Part shown: in pieces, positions 23,972-32,142 of the stretch | Layout: each line of letters begins with the position of its first letter | Position numbering within the stretch: position 1 is the first letter of the stretch | From: Candidatus Marsarchaeota archaeon | GTDB lineage: Archaea > Micrarchaeota > Micrarchaeia > Micrarchaeales > Micrarchaeaceae | NCBI GenBank assembly: GCA_023473665.1 | Contig: JAMCYM010000001.1 | Coordinates: 1 to 52,922 of the forward strand | Direction: 5' to 3' | Length of the DNA: 52,922 nucleotides | Made by a program: the position numbers and the translations under genes | Notes under the pieces: model-generated | Told to the model about the DNA's origin: nothing | What the model saw: the letters and a program-made list of their open reading frames with translations, nothing else | The model's database searches: none

Positions 23972-24040
23972 CTATCAAGAAACCAATATAATTCCAGCAG
24001 TGCAAAATATACCGCATGACATGATTAAAAGGTGAAACAG

Positions 24041-24379
24041 ATGGAGCAGAACCAGATTGACCGACTTACCGTCGAATACCAGAAGCTTCAGGAGCAGCTG
24101 CAGGCGCTGGCACTGCAAAAGGAGCAGTTCAACGCCCAAAAGGAGGAGTACAAGCGTGCTGAGGAAGAGGTAGCGAAGGCCACAGGCAGGGTATATACCG
24201 CGATAGGCGGTGCGATTATCGAAACGAGCAAGGACGAATGCCTGCGCAGCGTCAAGGAGCGCCAGGAATTCGTCGACATGAGGCTCAGCATAGTCGGAAA
24301 GCAGAGCGAGGAACTGTCAAAGAAGGAGCTGGAGCTCAGGAAGCAGATAACCGACGCACTCAAAGCAACCAAGCAATGA
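24041..24379 (+). CDS. pfdB: Prefoldin subunit beta
   Basis: Beta subunit of the hexameric prefoldin that holds unfolded proteins and hands them to the thermosome, which is encoded in this window at 29033-30694. The 112 residues form the expected pair of coiled coils (about 1-45 and 70-112) linked by the beta-hairpin segment VYTAIGGAIIETSKDECLRSVKER. ATG 24041 lies five bases after GGTGA; a GTG at 24032 is inside that site. The next gene begins four bases after the stop. Confidence 0.9.
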   Translation: MEQNQIDRLTVEYQKLQEQLQALALQKEQFNAQKEEYKRAEEEVAKATGRVYTAIGGAIIETSKDECLRSVKERQEFVDMRLSIVGKQSEELSKKELELRKQITDALKATKQ

Positions 24380-24383
24380 TGCG

Positions 24384-25388
24384 ATGTCGCGGATACTGGA
24401 CCTTGATGGCCTTGCCGATTTTATAAGCGAAAACAAGGGGAAGAGAGCCGCGCTGACGTTCCACTCGATGGGAGATACTGATTCCATAGCATCAGCGGTA
24501 GCGCTGTCATACCTTTTCGAAAGTTCTACTATCGTTTCGCCCGACAAGTTGACCTACAATGCCGAATCGGCGCTAGTGCGGTGCGGGTTCAGCAAAGGTG
24601 AGATGAACGCGGAAATCCCGCAAGGTACTGAGCTGGTAGTGCTGCTGGACGTCAACAACCTTGAGGATTGCGGCCGTCTCGGCGGTGCTATAACTGCGCT
24701 CGGCGTCCCAATCCTGATCATAGACCATCATGCGCCTTCGCATGTAAGCGCTGCAAACGCATTTATATTCGATGACGAGGGCTACAACTCGACTTCCAGC
24801 ATAGTATATGAATTGATGTCCGAGCTCGAAGGCGATATGGACGCCAATCTTGCAAAGCTGCTTGCAATAGGGATAATATCAGATTCGGCAGAATTCAAGA
24901 ACTCCACGGCGCTGACGTTCAGCCAACTCGGGGAGCTGTTCGACATAGCTGGCACAGACTACGCCTCTATGGCGCATGAGTTCATGCACGTAGCGGATGC
25001 CAACATACGCGCCCAGACTATGAGGGCCCTCTTCGGTGCAAGCGTCGAGGTCCGCGAGGGGCTAGTGATCGCATCAGGCTCCACGCCGAACAGGGCAAGT
25101 GCAGCAGCCGACGATGCGATAAAGGTCGGCGCCGACCTTTCAATCTTCACCTCCAGAAGCACAGACGAGGCAGCAATCTCGGCGAGGCTGCGCCCTACTC
25201 TTGACAAGATGTACGGCATACACCTAGGCGTAATAATGAAAAAGGTCGGAGCCATTATAGGCGGCACCGGCGGCGGGCATCCATGCGCAGCAGGGGCGTA
25301 CGGCCCGCGCAGTGGTTCAGTCGAAGAAGCAGTGAGCTTAATAATCTCCAACGTTGAGGAATTGGTGCGGCAGCACAAGCAACGGTGA
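24384..25388 (+). CDS. DHH family phosphoesterase (RecJ/NrnA-like)
   Basis: A 334-residue two-domain manganese phosphoesterase. The DHH domain has HSMGDTDSIAS (motif I, about 27-37), LLDVNN (motif II) and IDHHAP (motif III, the DHH triad), with an IISDSAEF motif IV. The DHHA1 domain ends in GGTGGGHPCAAGAYG, which binds substrate. Relatives degrade nanoRNA, ssDNA or cyclic dinucleotides, or bind GINS as archaeal RecJ/GAN; the substrate cannot be told here. It precedes an Mre11-like nuclease by four bases, so a shared DNA-repair role is plausible. Confidence 0.9.
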   Translation: MSRILDLDGLADFISENKGKRAALTFHSMGDTDSIASAVALSYLFESSTIVSPDKLTYNAESALVRCGFSKGEMNAEIPQGTELVVLLDVNNLEDCGRLGGAITALGVPILIIDHHAPSHVSAANAFIFDDEGYNSTSSIVYELMSELEGDMDANLAKLLAIGIISDSAEFKNSTALTFSQLGELFDIAGTDYASMAHEFMHVADANIRAQTMRALFGASVEVREGLVIASGSTPNRASAAADDAIKVGADLSIFTSRSTDEAAISARLRPTLDKMYGIHLGVIMKKVGAIIGGTGGGHPCAAGAYGPRSGSVEEAVSLIISNVEELVRQHKQR

Positions 25389-25392
25389 CTGC

Positions 25393-26619
25393 ATGAGGAT
25401 AGCCATAGTTTCTGATCTTCACATAGGCTACGAGCGATTCGAGGCCGACGCGTTCGCGCAGGCCAAGGAGGCGCTTGAGTTGGCGAAGACTCAGGCAGAT
25501 GCGATACTCATACCTGGCGATGTATTTGACAAGCGGGCCCCCAAGCCTGAGGTAATAGCCCAGGGCATAAACATATTCCGCGACCTTGCAAGCAATCCCT
25601 GGAACGCCAAGGTTGCCAGACATTCAGGTAACGGCACTTACTTCACTGGCATTCCCGTGCTCGCAGTGCCAGGCACGCACGAAAGAACAGCCGAGGGCAA
25701 GGAGAACCCACTCACATTGCTTGCGCTGGCCGGCCTTCTGGTGGACGTAAGCGAGTCTACCGCTATAATCTCCAAGGGCGATGAGAAGGTGGCTGTCTTC
25801 GGCCTCGGCGGCATATCAGAGGATCGCGTCCGCTCTGTGCTCAATGGGCTGGCCCCCAAGCCGGTGCAGGGACTATTCAATGTGTTCATGTTCCATCAGT
25901 CAATATACGAACTACTTCCTTTCGACGATAATTTCCTGCGCTATGATGACCTCCCAAACGGTTTTGACCTCTATATCGACGGCCACATACACAACAGCGT
26001 CGAGGGAATTGTGCACGGCAAGCCCTTCCTGATACCCGGTAGCACGGTGCTGACGCAGCTCAAGGACGGGGAGCAGGAGCGCAAGGGCTTTATCGTGTTC
26101 GACACGAAAGCCGGCAACCACAAGTTCGTGAATATTAACTCCAGGCCGTTCGTTGCAAGCACTTTGGAGTTCAAAAGCGCAGGCAGGGACGAGATACTTG
26201 AGGCATGCGAAAGGGCCATCAATAAAATACTGGGCAGCGTTCCCACCAAGCCGGTAATACGTTTAACAGTGAAAGGAAGCATGAGCCACGGAGTCAACAT
26301 CAGCGATCTCGGGCTTAGAGGCCTATCGGCAAAGTATGCGCAGAAAGCGTTCCTCGAGATCGACTATTCGAGGCTTGAGAGCCCCGAGCTCTCCAAGAGT
26401 ATAGAGGAGCTGAGGCAGAGCACAGACGGCGGCCTCTCAATCAAGGAGCTTGGCATGAGCATGCTGGCCTCTAAGCTCAAGGAGCTCAAGTTCGACGATA
26501 GCATAGGCATAGGCAGATTGTTCGACACTCTGGATTCGCGCGCCGCCAAGAAGGAGCAGGTGATAGAGGCAGCGCTGCGCCTCATTGAGGAATCCGAAAG
26601 CAGGAGCAAGACAGATTAG
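25393..26619 (+). CDS. Mre11/SbcD-like DNA repair exonuclease
   Basis: Calcineurin-like phosphoesterase of the Mre11 type, 408 residues. Metal-site motifs appear in order: SDLHIG (D8, H10 region), PGDVFDKR, GTHER where the family usually has GNHD, FMFHQSI and DGHIHNS. A capping region and a helical C-terminus follow. The Asn of GNHD is Thr here, which may alter activity. No rad50 gene is adjacent, unlike most archaea, and no herA or nurA is visible. The ATG at 25393 lies four bases after GGTGA, which includes the stop of the DHH gene. Its end overlaps the convergent L14e gene by four bases. Confidence 0.85.
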   Translation: MRIAIVSDLHIGYERFEADAFAQAKEALELAKTQADAILIPGDVFDKRAPKPEVIAQGINIFRDLASNPWNAKVARHSGNGTYFTGIPVLAVPGTHERTAEGKENPLTLLALAGLLVDVSESTAIISKGDEKVAVFGLGGISEDRVRSVLNGLAPKPVQGLFNVFMFHQSIYELLPFDDNFLRYDDLPNGFDLYIDGHIHNSVEGIVHGKPFLIPGSTVLTQLKDGEQERKGFIVFDTKAGNHKFVNINSRPFVASTLEFKSAGRDEILEACERAINKILGSVPTKPVIRLTVKGSMSHGVNISDLGLRGLSAKYAQKAFLEIDYSRLESPELSKSIEELRQSTDGGLSIKELGMSMLASKLKELKFDDSIGIGRLFDTLDSRAAKKEQVIEAALRLIEESESRSKTD

Positions 26620-26873
26620 CGCTTTCCTTGTGCTGCCGGCCTTTGTGCCTTCTCGACAATTCCAAGCGTCTTGTTCAGTAGCTCCTTATTCTTGGCGTCG
26701 ATCTTCTCGTTGAGGAACTCCAGGTGGTTGGGATTGCACCGCCTCTCTGTCGGTCTCTTCGCGCTCACTATCTTGACGAAGCCGTCGCTCTCCAAGGCAG
26801 TGACCACCGCCCTGCTCCCCGCATCTCTGCCGTACTTCTTCACGCATACCCGCCCAACTTCTATCAGCGCCAT
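26616..26873 (-). CDS. rpl14e: 50S ribosomal protein L14e
   Basis: An 85-residue archaeal/eukaryotic large-subunit protein with a KOW-type N-terminus: ALIEVGRVCVKKYGRDAG, followed by the RRCNPNHLEFLNEKID block typical of L14e. The ATG at 26873 is preceded by GTGGTAA; upstream in-frame codons lie within cmk. It is the last gene of the adk-DUF106-L34e-cmk-L14e string, a gene order conserved in archaea. A truB/cbf5 gene, which often follows, is not present; the opposite-strand mre11-like gene abuts instead. Confidence 0.92.
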   Translation of the reverse strand: MALIEVGRVCVKKYGRDAGSRAVVTALESDGFVKIVSAKRPTERRCNPNHLEFLNEKIDAKNKELLNKTLGIVEKAQRPAAQGKR

Positions 26874-26874
26874 T

Positions 26875-27423
26875 TTACCACTTGTTTCCATTGTTTTCCT
26901 TAAGCATAGCAAGCATCGATATCACTGCTACGGACGCCCTGCTGTCCAGCCTCTCGGTGTTGAGCTCCACGTCGAATATCTGGTGGTCGTTCACGTCTAT
27001 CCCATATGTCTTTTTGAAATCGCTTATAGCGATTCTGTCTTTTATTGCCATCCTGCGCCGCGCTTTGGCGAGGCTTGTCCCCGTCCGCTCGGCTATGCGC
27101 CTTGCGCGTTCATCAGGGCTTGCATTGAGCCACACCCTCAGCGTGGCGTCCTTCACCATCCATGAGCCGAGCCATGTTGTAATCACGCAGTCCTTGCCCT
27201 TCGCAAGCCTTACTATTTCTTTATCGAATCTCTTTATGTATTTTGGATTAGAGAGCTCGTTCCTTGCAAGGCCCTTAGTCCTTCCTTCTTTCACGTCATG
27301 CATCATGGCGGCGAACGTTCCTGTCCGCGACTTTGTTATGTGCTCTATCTTCAGCTCCTCAGCAAGCAGCTCTCCCAATGTCGTCTTGCCGCTCCCCGAG
27401 AGGCCCCCGATGCATATTTTCAT
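26875..27423 (-). CDS. cmk: Cytidylate kinase, archaeal type
   Basis: Phosphorylates CMP and dCMP with ATP. The 182 residues start with the P-loop MKICIGGLSGSGKTTLGELLA and contain the lid and substrate features TWLGSWMV, VWLNASPDERARRIAERTG and the D-F-K-K-x-Y-G-I-D stretch. ATG at 27423 puts the P-loop at the N-terminus as usual; the frame is open five codons further. It overlaps nothing upstream by more than a few bases of leader and lies between the L34e and L14e genes. Confidence 0.93.
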   Translation of the reverse strand: MKICIGGLSGSGKTTLGELLAEELKIEHITKSRTGTFAAMMHDVKEGRTKGLARNELSNPKYIKRFDKEIVRLAKGKDCVITTWLGSWMVKDATLRVWLNASPDERARRIAERTGTSLAKARRRMAIKDRIAISDFKKTYGIDVNDHQIFDVELNTERLDSRASVAVISMLAMLKENNGNKW

Positions 27424-27434
27424 CATGATGCCCG

Positions 27435-27752
27435 TCAATGGGCTACAAGCTGCAGCACGAAGGCACGTTCCCTGACGCTTATGTCGTCGAGCTTCATGTC
27501 TCCGCGTTCTATCCTAGAGCCCATCTTTATCACTTCAGCCGTGCATCTCGCGCAGAGCACGCCGCCGAAGAGCCTGCTGTTAGTGCGCCTGCTCCTGCCT
27601 CCTTTCGTACCTATTCCGTTAAGCTCGTTGCCGCATATGGCGCAGTGAGGCTGCGATGGCCTGGCCCTTCTGTAATGGATCACATTCTTGCCGCTCCTGG
27701 TGACCCTGTGGGCCTTCTTGAAGCTGTGCGATCTGTGCATAGGTTTTGGCAA
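27435..27752 (-). CDS. rpl34e: 50S ribosomal protein L34e
   Basis: A 105-residue large-subunit protein with two zinc-ligand pairs: CAICG and CARC. VIHYRRARPSQPHCAICGNELNG is the diagnostic block. I place the start at TTG 27752, because it gives MPKPMHRSHSF, matching the family N-terminus, and CACC on the plus strand (27759-27762), GGTG on the coding strand, lies six bases before it. An ATG at 27740 is the alternative. The C-terminal 15 residues extend beyond the usual end. Confidence 0.9.
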   Translation of the reverse strand: MPKPMHRSHSFKKAHRVTRSGKNVIHYRRARPSQPHCAICGNELNGIGTKGGRSRRTNSRLFGGVLCARCTAEVIKMGSRIERGDMKLDDISVRERAFVLQLVAH

Positions 27753-27848
27753 ATTAAACACCTTCAACGCATCGGTGCGCAAAGCGGCCGATGCAAATAG
27801 CAGTATCTCGCTTATTGCAGGAGTATTGTGCGTGCAAAGAATTTAATA

Positions 27849-28370
27849 TTAAGCACCATCTCCAACGCCAGCGGTTTCAAGCGCCTGCCTCTCCTCGCGC
27901 GCCTTTTTCCTGTCGTAGGCCATTATTACAACCGATGCCGCCAGCCCGAGTATGAGCACGGTCGCGAAGAAGACCCCGAGGTAGCCAAGCTTGAGGCCGA
28001 ACAGCACCACGTAGTCGCTCGACACGCTCTTGAATCCGGTGGGCAAGAGCACGTAGTACAGCAGCAGGAATATGGGCAGGAGTACGAGCATGGGCTTGAA
28101 GCTCACCTTCATGTTCTCACTCATCAGGGGCATCAGCTCCTTCTGCTTGGCCGATATCTCCTCCTGCGCGGCCTTGTTCTTCACAAGCGCATTCATCTCC
28201 TTGCTGATCAGTTGTATCTTTGCCTGTATCTCGCGCATCCGCTTTGGATTGGTGAGCTTGCGCTGGATAAAGGTAGAAGCCATCACGTACACCACGCCTA
28301 TGACTACCAGAATGACCGTAGTGGCGATCGGCATCGGCACAGTGAGATTTGGAACCACCAAGAGAATCAT
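27849..28370 (-). CDS. DUF106 (EMC3/TMCO1, Oxa1/YidC superfamily) membrane insertase
   Basis: A 173-residue archaeal member of the Oxa1/YidC/Get1/EMC3 superfamily that assists membrane protein insertion near the ribosome. Three spans are seen (about 15-33, 93-112, 130-152) with a charged coiled-coil between the first two (NPKRMREIQAKIQLISKEM). The position in the ribosomal/secretory gene string next to adk is conserved in archaea. The ATG overlaps the adk stop by four bases. Confidence 0.88.
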   Translation of the reverse strand: MILLVVPNLTVPMPIATTVILVVIGVVYVMASTFIQRKLTNPKRMREIQAKIQLISKEMNALVKNKAAQEEISAKQKELMPLMSENMKVSFKPMLVLLPIFLLLYYVLLPTGFKSVSSDYVVLFGLKLGYLGVFFATVLILGLAASVVIMAYDRKKAREERQALETAGVGDGA

Positions 28371-28948
28371 CGGGCAGGGTCTATATACGTAAGCGCCTTC
28401 CTGAAGGATGCGACTGCCTCTTCCAGCCTTCCCTCCTTGTTATGTATTATGTGAAAGGGAATATTTAAATGTGCGCTATACAGCGCCAGCATCGACAGAT
28501 TGATGTTGCGCTGCAGCTCCATGCTCTCCAGGCCCTCATCTTCACGTTTCCTTCCCTTGTCCTTCTTGCGCCTGGTCAGCAGCTCCTTTGGCTCAGCGTC
28601 TATGTAAATAATACCGTCTATGCCGCCCAAGGCGCCTAGCGAATCCATCGGCAATCCCGGCACGAATGTGCCTTCATGCTCTATGATGAGATGCGTGTCT
28701 ACGAGCACCCTGCCCTTCATGCCTGCTATTTTTCTGAAGGCCAGGCTCCTGAGCCTGTCTATCTTGGCGGTAGGCAGGTAGCGTATCTTGTCCCTGTCTA
28801 TTCTTGCTCCGCTGCTGTCAGATATACCCTTCATAAGGTTGCCAACGTTCACTACTGTGGCCTGATCGGAATGTCCCAGCCTGTCAAGTATGCTGCTCTT
28901 ACCAGCGCCCGGAATGCCAGCAACCACTATCAGCTTCCTACCCTGCAC
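28367..28948 (-). CDS. adkA: Adenylate kinase, archaeal type
   Basis: Interconverts AMP, ADP and ATP. The 193 residues begin with the P-loop LIVVAGIPGAGKSS and include VNVGNLM, DTHLIIEHEGTFVPGLP and the D-A-E-P-K-E-L-L block of the archaeal AdkA family. I favour GTG 28948, since GGTG lies five bases before it; a TTG at 28975 is also in frame. A TATA-like GATATTTTAAT on the minus strand (about 28978-28988) fits a start near 28955. In many archaea secY precedes adk; here the thermosome gene does. Confidence 0.9.
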   Translation of the reverse strand: MQGRKLIVVAGIPGAGKSSILDRLGHSDQATVVNVGNLMKGISDSSGARIDRDKIRYLPTAKIDRLRSLAFRKIAGMKGRVLVDTHLIIEHEGTFVPGLPMDSLGALGGIDGIIYIDAEPKELLTRRKKDKGRKREDEGLESMELQRNINLSMLALYSAHLNIPFHIIHNKEGRLEEAVASFRKALTYIDPAR

Positions 28949-29032
28949 TCCAACACCTATGCCAATTGGCAGCAAGGATTAAAATATCGCGAGCCTGCCC
29001 GGAATGGGTCAGGAATAGAAAGGTGCTAGCGT

Positions 29033-30694
29033 TCACTCCATGCCTCCCATGCCTCCAGGAGGCATGCCGCCCGGCGGGGCGCCGCCAGCACCCTTGCCCT
29101 TGGAGCTTATTATATCGTCTATCCTCAGGATCATCTCCGCAGCCTCGCTGGCGCTGTCTATTGCCTGCTCCTTCAGCTTCGTAGGCTCGAAGACGCCTGC
29201 CTTGGCCATGTCGCCCATCACATTCCTGTTAACGTCCACGCCATAGACCTTGCCCTCCTTCTTCTTGTGCTGGCTCCTCAGGCCCACCAGTATGTCTATC
29301 GGATCCATGCCTGAATTCTCAGCAAGGGTCTTTGGTATGTCCTCCATGGCATCGGCAAACTTCTGTATGGCAAGCTGCTCGCGGCCGCCCACATCGCCTG
29401 AGTAGAGCCTCAGCTCGTCAGCCACGTCTATCTCTATGCAGCCGCCGCCTATGACGTACCTGCCATTGTCCGATACCGTGGTAGACACCGTGCCTATGAC
29501 GTCCTCGATGGCCCGGCCCTCCTCGTCGACCACCTGTTGGTTACCGCCGCGCGCGAATATTGTAACGCTCTTGGGGTCCTTGCACCTCTCGACGAAGATC
29601 ATCTGTTCCCCGCTTATCTTGCGTTCCTCCACGATGCCCGCGAACCCGAGGTCAGAAGCCGACAGGTCGTCCAGGCTCGTCACTATCTTGGCCCCTGTGG
29701 CCCTTGCGAGGTTCTCTACGTCACTCTTCTTTATGCGCCTGGCAGCTAATATCTTCTCCTTCGCCAGGTAGTGCTGCGCCACATCGTCTATGCCCTTCTG
29801 CGTGAACACCACGTTGGCGCCGCTCTTCTTTATCTTCTCGACCATCTCCTTGAGCATGTGCTCCTCCTGCTGCAGGAAGGCCTCCATCTGCTCAGGCGAC
29901 GTTATCTCTATCTTGGCCTCGGTCTCGGTCTTCTCTATCTCGAGGGCCACGTCAAGCAGCGCTATCTTCGCCCCCGAAATCGACTTTGGCATGCCCGGGT
30001 GCGCCACCTCCTTGTCTATCAGCACGCCGTTTATGAGCGCGGTGTCGGCTATGCTGCCGCCCGCCTTCTTCTCCACCTTTATATAATCGTGGTCGATATG
30101 GATCTTGCCGTCGGCGCCCTTCTCCATGACCTGCTTCACGGCCTTGATTATCAGCTTGGATATCACCAGCTTAGTCGGGTCGTCGCCTACGTTCTTGGAG
30201 CCCATTGCCACCATTGCGATCTTCAGTAGCGGCGTCTCGTCGTCCGTGCCGACTGTTCTAGAATACTTGGACAGCACCTCGTGCGCCTTCGCCGCGGCCA
30301 TCTTGTATCCGCGTATTATCACAGTGGGGTGTATGCCCTGCTCTATGAGGTCCTGGGCGCCCTTCAGCAGTCCGCCGGCCATTATTATCACGCTTGTGGT
30401 GCCGTCGCCAACCTCCTTGTCCTGCGTCTTGGCTATGTCGACCATTATCTTGGCTACAGGATGCTCGACATTCATCTCGTCGAGTATTGTGGCTCCGTCG
30501 TTCGTTATCACTATGTCCCCAAGGTCGCTGACCAGCATCTTGTCCATGCCTTTCGGCCCTAGAGTGGTCTTCACCGCATTCGCCACTGCCACTGCAACAG
30601 CTATGTTCGTGCGCTGCGCGTCCCTTCCAAGCAATCTCGTTGCACCTTCCGGCAGCAGAAGGACCTGCTGCCCGCCTAGTTGATTTTCAGCCAT
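29033..30694 (-). CDS. thsA: Thermosome subunit (group II chaperonin)
   Basis: ATP-driven protein-folding chamber of archaea, 553 residues. Equatorial-domain motifs LGPKGMDKMLVSD, NDGATILDEM and GDGTTSVIIMAG near the N-terminus and GGGCIEIDVADELR and GVDVNRN near the C-terminus form the ATP site; the apical domain with the helical lid lies between. The C-terminus has the flexible GGM-rich tail (PPGGMPPGGMGGME). ATG 30694 is preceded by GGTGT. Only one subunit gene is present in this window. Prefoldin beta is encoded at 24041. Confidence 0.97.
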   Translation of the reverse strand: MAENQLGGQQVLLLPEGATRLLGRDAQRTNIAVAVAVANAVKTTLGPKGMDKMLVSDLGDIVITNDGATILDEMNVEHPVAKIMVDIAKTQDKEVGDGTTSVIIMAGGLLKGAQDLIEQGIHPTVIIRGYKMAAAKAHEVLSKYSRTVGTDDETPLLKIAMVAMGSKNVGDDPTKLVISKLIIKAVKQVMEKGADGKIHIDHDYIKVEKKAGGSIADTALINGVLIDKEVAHPGMPKSISGAKIALLDVALEIEKTETEAKIEITSPEQMEAFLQQEEHMLKEMVEKIKKSGANVVFTQKGIDDVAQHYLAKEKILAARRIKKSDVENLARATGAKIVTSLDDLSASDLGFAGIVEERKISGEQMIFVERCKDPKSVTIFARGGNQQVVDEEGRAIEDVIGTVSTTVSDNGRYVIGGGCIEIDVADELRLYSGDVGGREQLAIQKFADAMEDIPKTLAENSGMDPIDILVGLRSQHKKKEGKVYGVDVNRNVMGDMAKAGVFEPTKLKEQAIDSASEAAEMILRIDDIISSKGKGAGGAPPGGMPPGGMGGME

Positions 30695-30790
30695 TTTTAC
30701 ACCTTCTATAAGCACAATTAGCAAGCAAAACCGAGCGCATCCCCCTACACACGCATTCAGACAATGCCCAGATTAATTTAATGAGGGTAA

Positions 30791-30800
30791 ACTATTTATA
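30791..30800 (-). promoter_or_regulatory. TATA box of the thermosome gene
   Basis: TATAAATAGT on the minus strand predicts a transcription start near 30766 and a leader of about 70 bases for the thermosome message. The interval between the thermosome and Mrp genes (30695-30825) holds no gene. Confidence 0.45.
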
Positions 30801-30825
30801 CGTTGCCAATTTGCGGCAGTTTGCA

Positions 30826-31614
30826 TCATTCTATGCGTTCGGCAATGGCCTTGAATTCTCCGTACAGCGCCTCGTCCTCGAGCACAGGCACCCTGCCCGA
30901 ATCCGGCATGTCGCTGAGCCTTTGGTCTGCTTTCACGGCTCCCAGTATGGGAGCGCTGACCATCTCAGCAGCGTTTTCCGTGCTTGGAGCAGGTTTCCCA
31001 CCTGACATGTTCTCAACCACACCCAGCACAGCGATCCCGAGTCTCTTGGCCATCAGCCCCGACCTGACCGAGTTGACCGATGCAATCCTCTGGGGCGTAG
31101 TGACGAGCACGAAGCCCTTCATGTCAAGGAGCTGCATGATAGAGAGCGGCGCATCGCTTGTGCCCGGAGGAAGGTCAATTATCAGGTAGTCAAGCTCCCC
31201 CCAATCTGTGTTCTCGAAGAAATCACCAAGCATCTTGGCTATCAGCGCGCCCCTCCATATGATCGGCTTCTTTGCATCGTCTACCACCATTGCCGTGGAA
31301 GCAACTTTCACACCATTTATGTCAATGGGCTTGAGCGGGAACTGCCGTATGTCCATCTTAGCGTCAGTGCCAAGGAACATGCACACGTTAGGGCAGTCTA
31401 TGTCTGCGTCGAGCAGGCCGACGCTGTGGCCCATCCTGTGCAGCGTGTATGCTAGGTTCACTGCTACTGTCGTCTTTCCTACGCCTCCCTTCGCGCTGTA
31501 CACGCCTATCTTGCTCCGTATCCCAGCCAGCGCCTTTTTGACGCGCTCCTTCTGCCTTAAGGTGTTTATGAACGACGGATGCATGCCCGGCTGTGCTGCG
31601 CCATCTTCTGCCAT
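30826..31614 (-). CDS. Mrp/NBP35-type P-loop ATPase
   Basis: A 262-residue deviant-Walker-A ATPase of the Mrp/ApbC/NBP35 family, known for iron-sulfur cluster carriage. SAKGGVGKTT (about 39-48), the switch LLDADID and LIIDLPPGTSDAPL are clear. The C-terminal cluster-binding C-x-x-C that normally follows ENMS is missing: the text there is ENMSGGKPAPSTENAAEM. A C-x-x-x-C pair occurs elsewhere, in DIDCPNVCMFLG, where relatives have Y-G-P-S. It may be a carrier with relocated ligands or a different ATPase such as a MinD/ParA relative, although the PPGTSDAPL block argues for Mrp. Confidence 0.87.
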   Translation of the reverse strand: MAEDGAAQPGMHPSFINTLRQKERVKKALAGIRSKIGVYSAKGGVGKTTVAVNLAYTLHRMGHSVGLLDADIDCPNVCMFLGTDAKMDIRQFPLKPIDINGVKVASTAMVVDDAKKPIIWRGALIAKMLGDFFENTDWGELDYLIIDLPPGTSDAPLSIMQLLDMKGFVLVTTPQRIASVNSVRSGLMAKRLGIAVLGVVENMSGGKPAPSTENAAEMVSAPILGAVKADQRLSDMPDSGRVPVLEDEALYGEFKAIAERIE

Positions 31615-31708
31615 GTGTGTAGTTTTGTGCTATTTCTTTTTAAAGCACTCCGCATGAATCATGCAAGCAGGTAAAAAACCTACAGGGCTTCCACAATTCT
31701 AAAAAGAC

Positions 31709-31716
31709 TTAAATAA
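31709..31716 (+). promoter_or_regulatory. TATA box of the OB-fold protein gene
   Basis: TTAAATAA lies about 45 bases upstream of the ATG at 31759, predicting a start of transcription near 31738 and a leader that contains the GGTG ribosome binding site. Confidence 0.45.
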
Positions 31717-31758
31717 CCTTTGTGGTATAACTATTGGTAGAATTTCAAGGTGCAGCAT

Positions 31759-32124
31759 ATGAAAATAAATGAACTAAAGGCAGGTGCCAGCAACATAAAC
31801 CTTAGCGCTAAGATAGTGCAGAAGGACGAGCCAAGGGAAGTGGTGACAAAGTATGGCAAGCGACTTATGGTGGCAAACATAACGCTCAAGGATGACACGG
31901 GTACCATACCAATGTCGCTCTGGGGAGACGACATAAGCACAGTCAACGTAGGGGACAACGTCGAGCTGACGAACTGCTACGTGAGCGAGTTCAGGGGCTC
32001 ACCGCAGATATCGACCGGCAAGTTCGGCAAGATAAAGGTGACCGGCAAGTCGTCCGGCGAGAGCGAGGAGCTATTAGAGAGCGAGGAGGACGACCGCAGC
32101 CCCTCCGACGAGGAAGAAGCCTGA
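31759..32124 (+). CDS. OB-fold single-stranded DNA-binding protein (RPA/SOSS-B-like)
   Basis: A 121-residue single OB-fold protein with the pattern of short archaeal SSB/RPA-like proteins: an N-terminal strand set, VTKYGKRLMVANITLKDDTGTIPMSLWGDD, then VGDNVELTNCYVSEFRGSPQISTGKFGKI. The C-terminal 25 residues are an acidic, serine-rich tail (SEELLESEEDDRSPSDEEEA), reminiscent of partner-binding tails of bacterial SSB. ATG 31759 lies six bases after GGTG. It is monocistronic and convergent with the flippase-like gene. Confidence 0.85.
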   Translation: MKINELKAGASNINLSAKIVQKDEPREVVTKYGKRLMVANITLKDDTGTIPMSLWGDDISTVNVGDNVELTNCYVSEFRGSPQISTGKFGKIKVTGKSSGESEELLESEEDDRSPSDEEEA

Positions 32125-32142
32125 TTCCGCTAAGTAAGCTCA

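Noticed and set aside
24032-24040. GTG start of prefoldin beta
   Set aside because: The GTG is part of the GGTGA binding site for the ATG at 24041.
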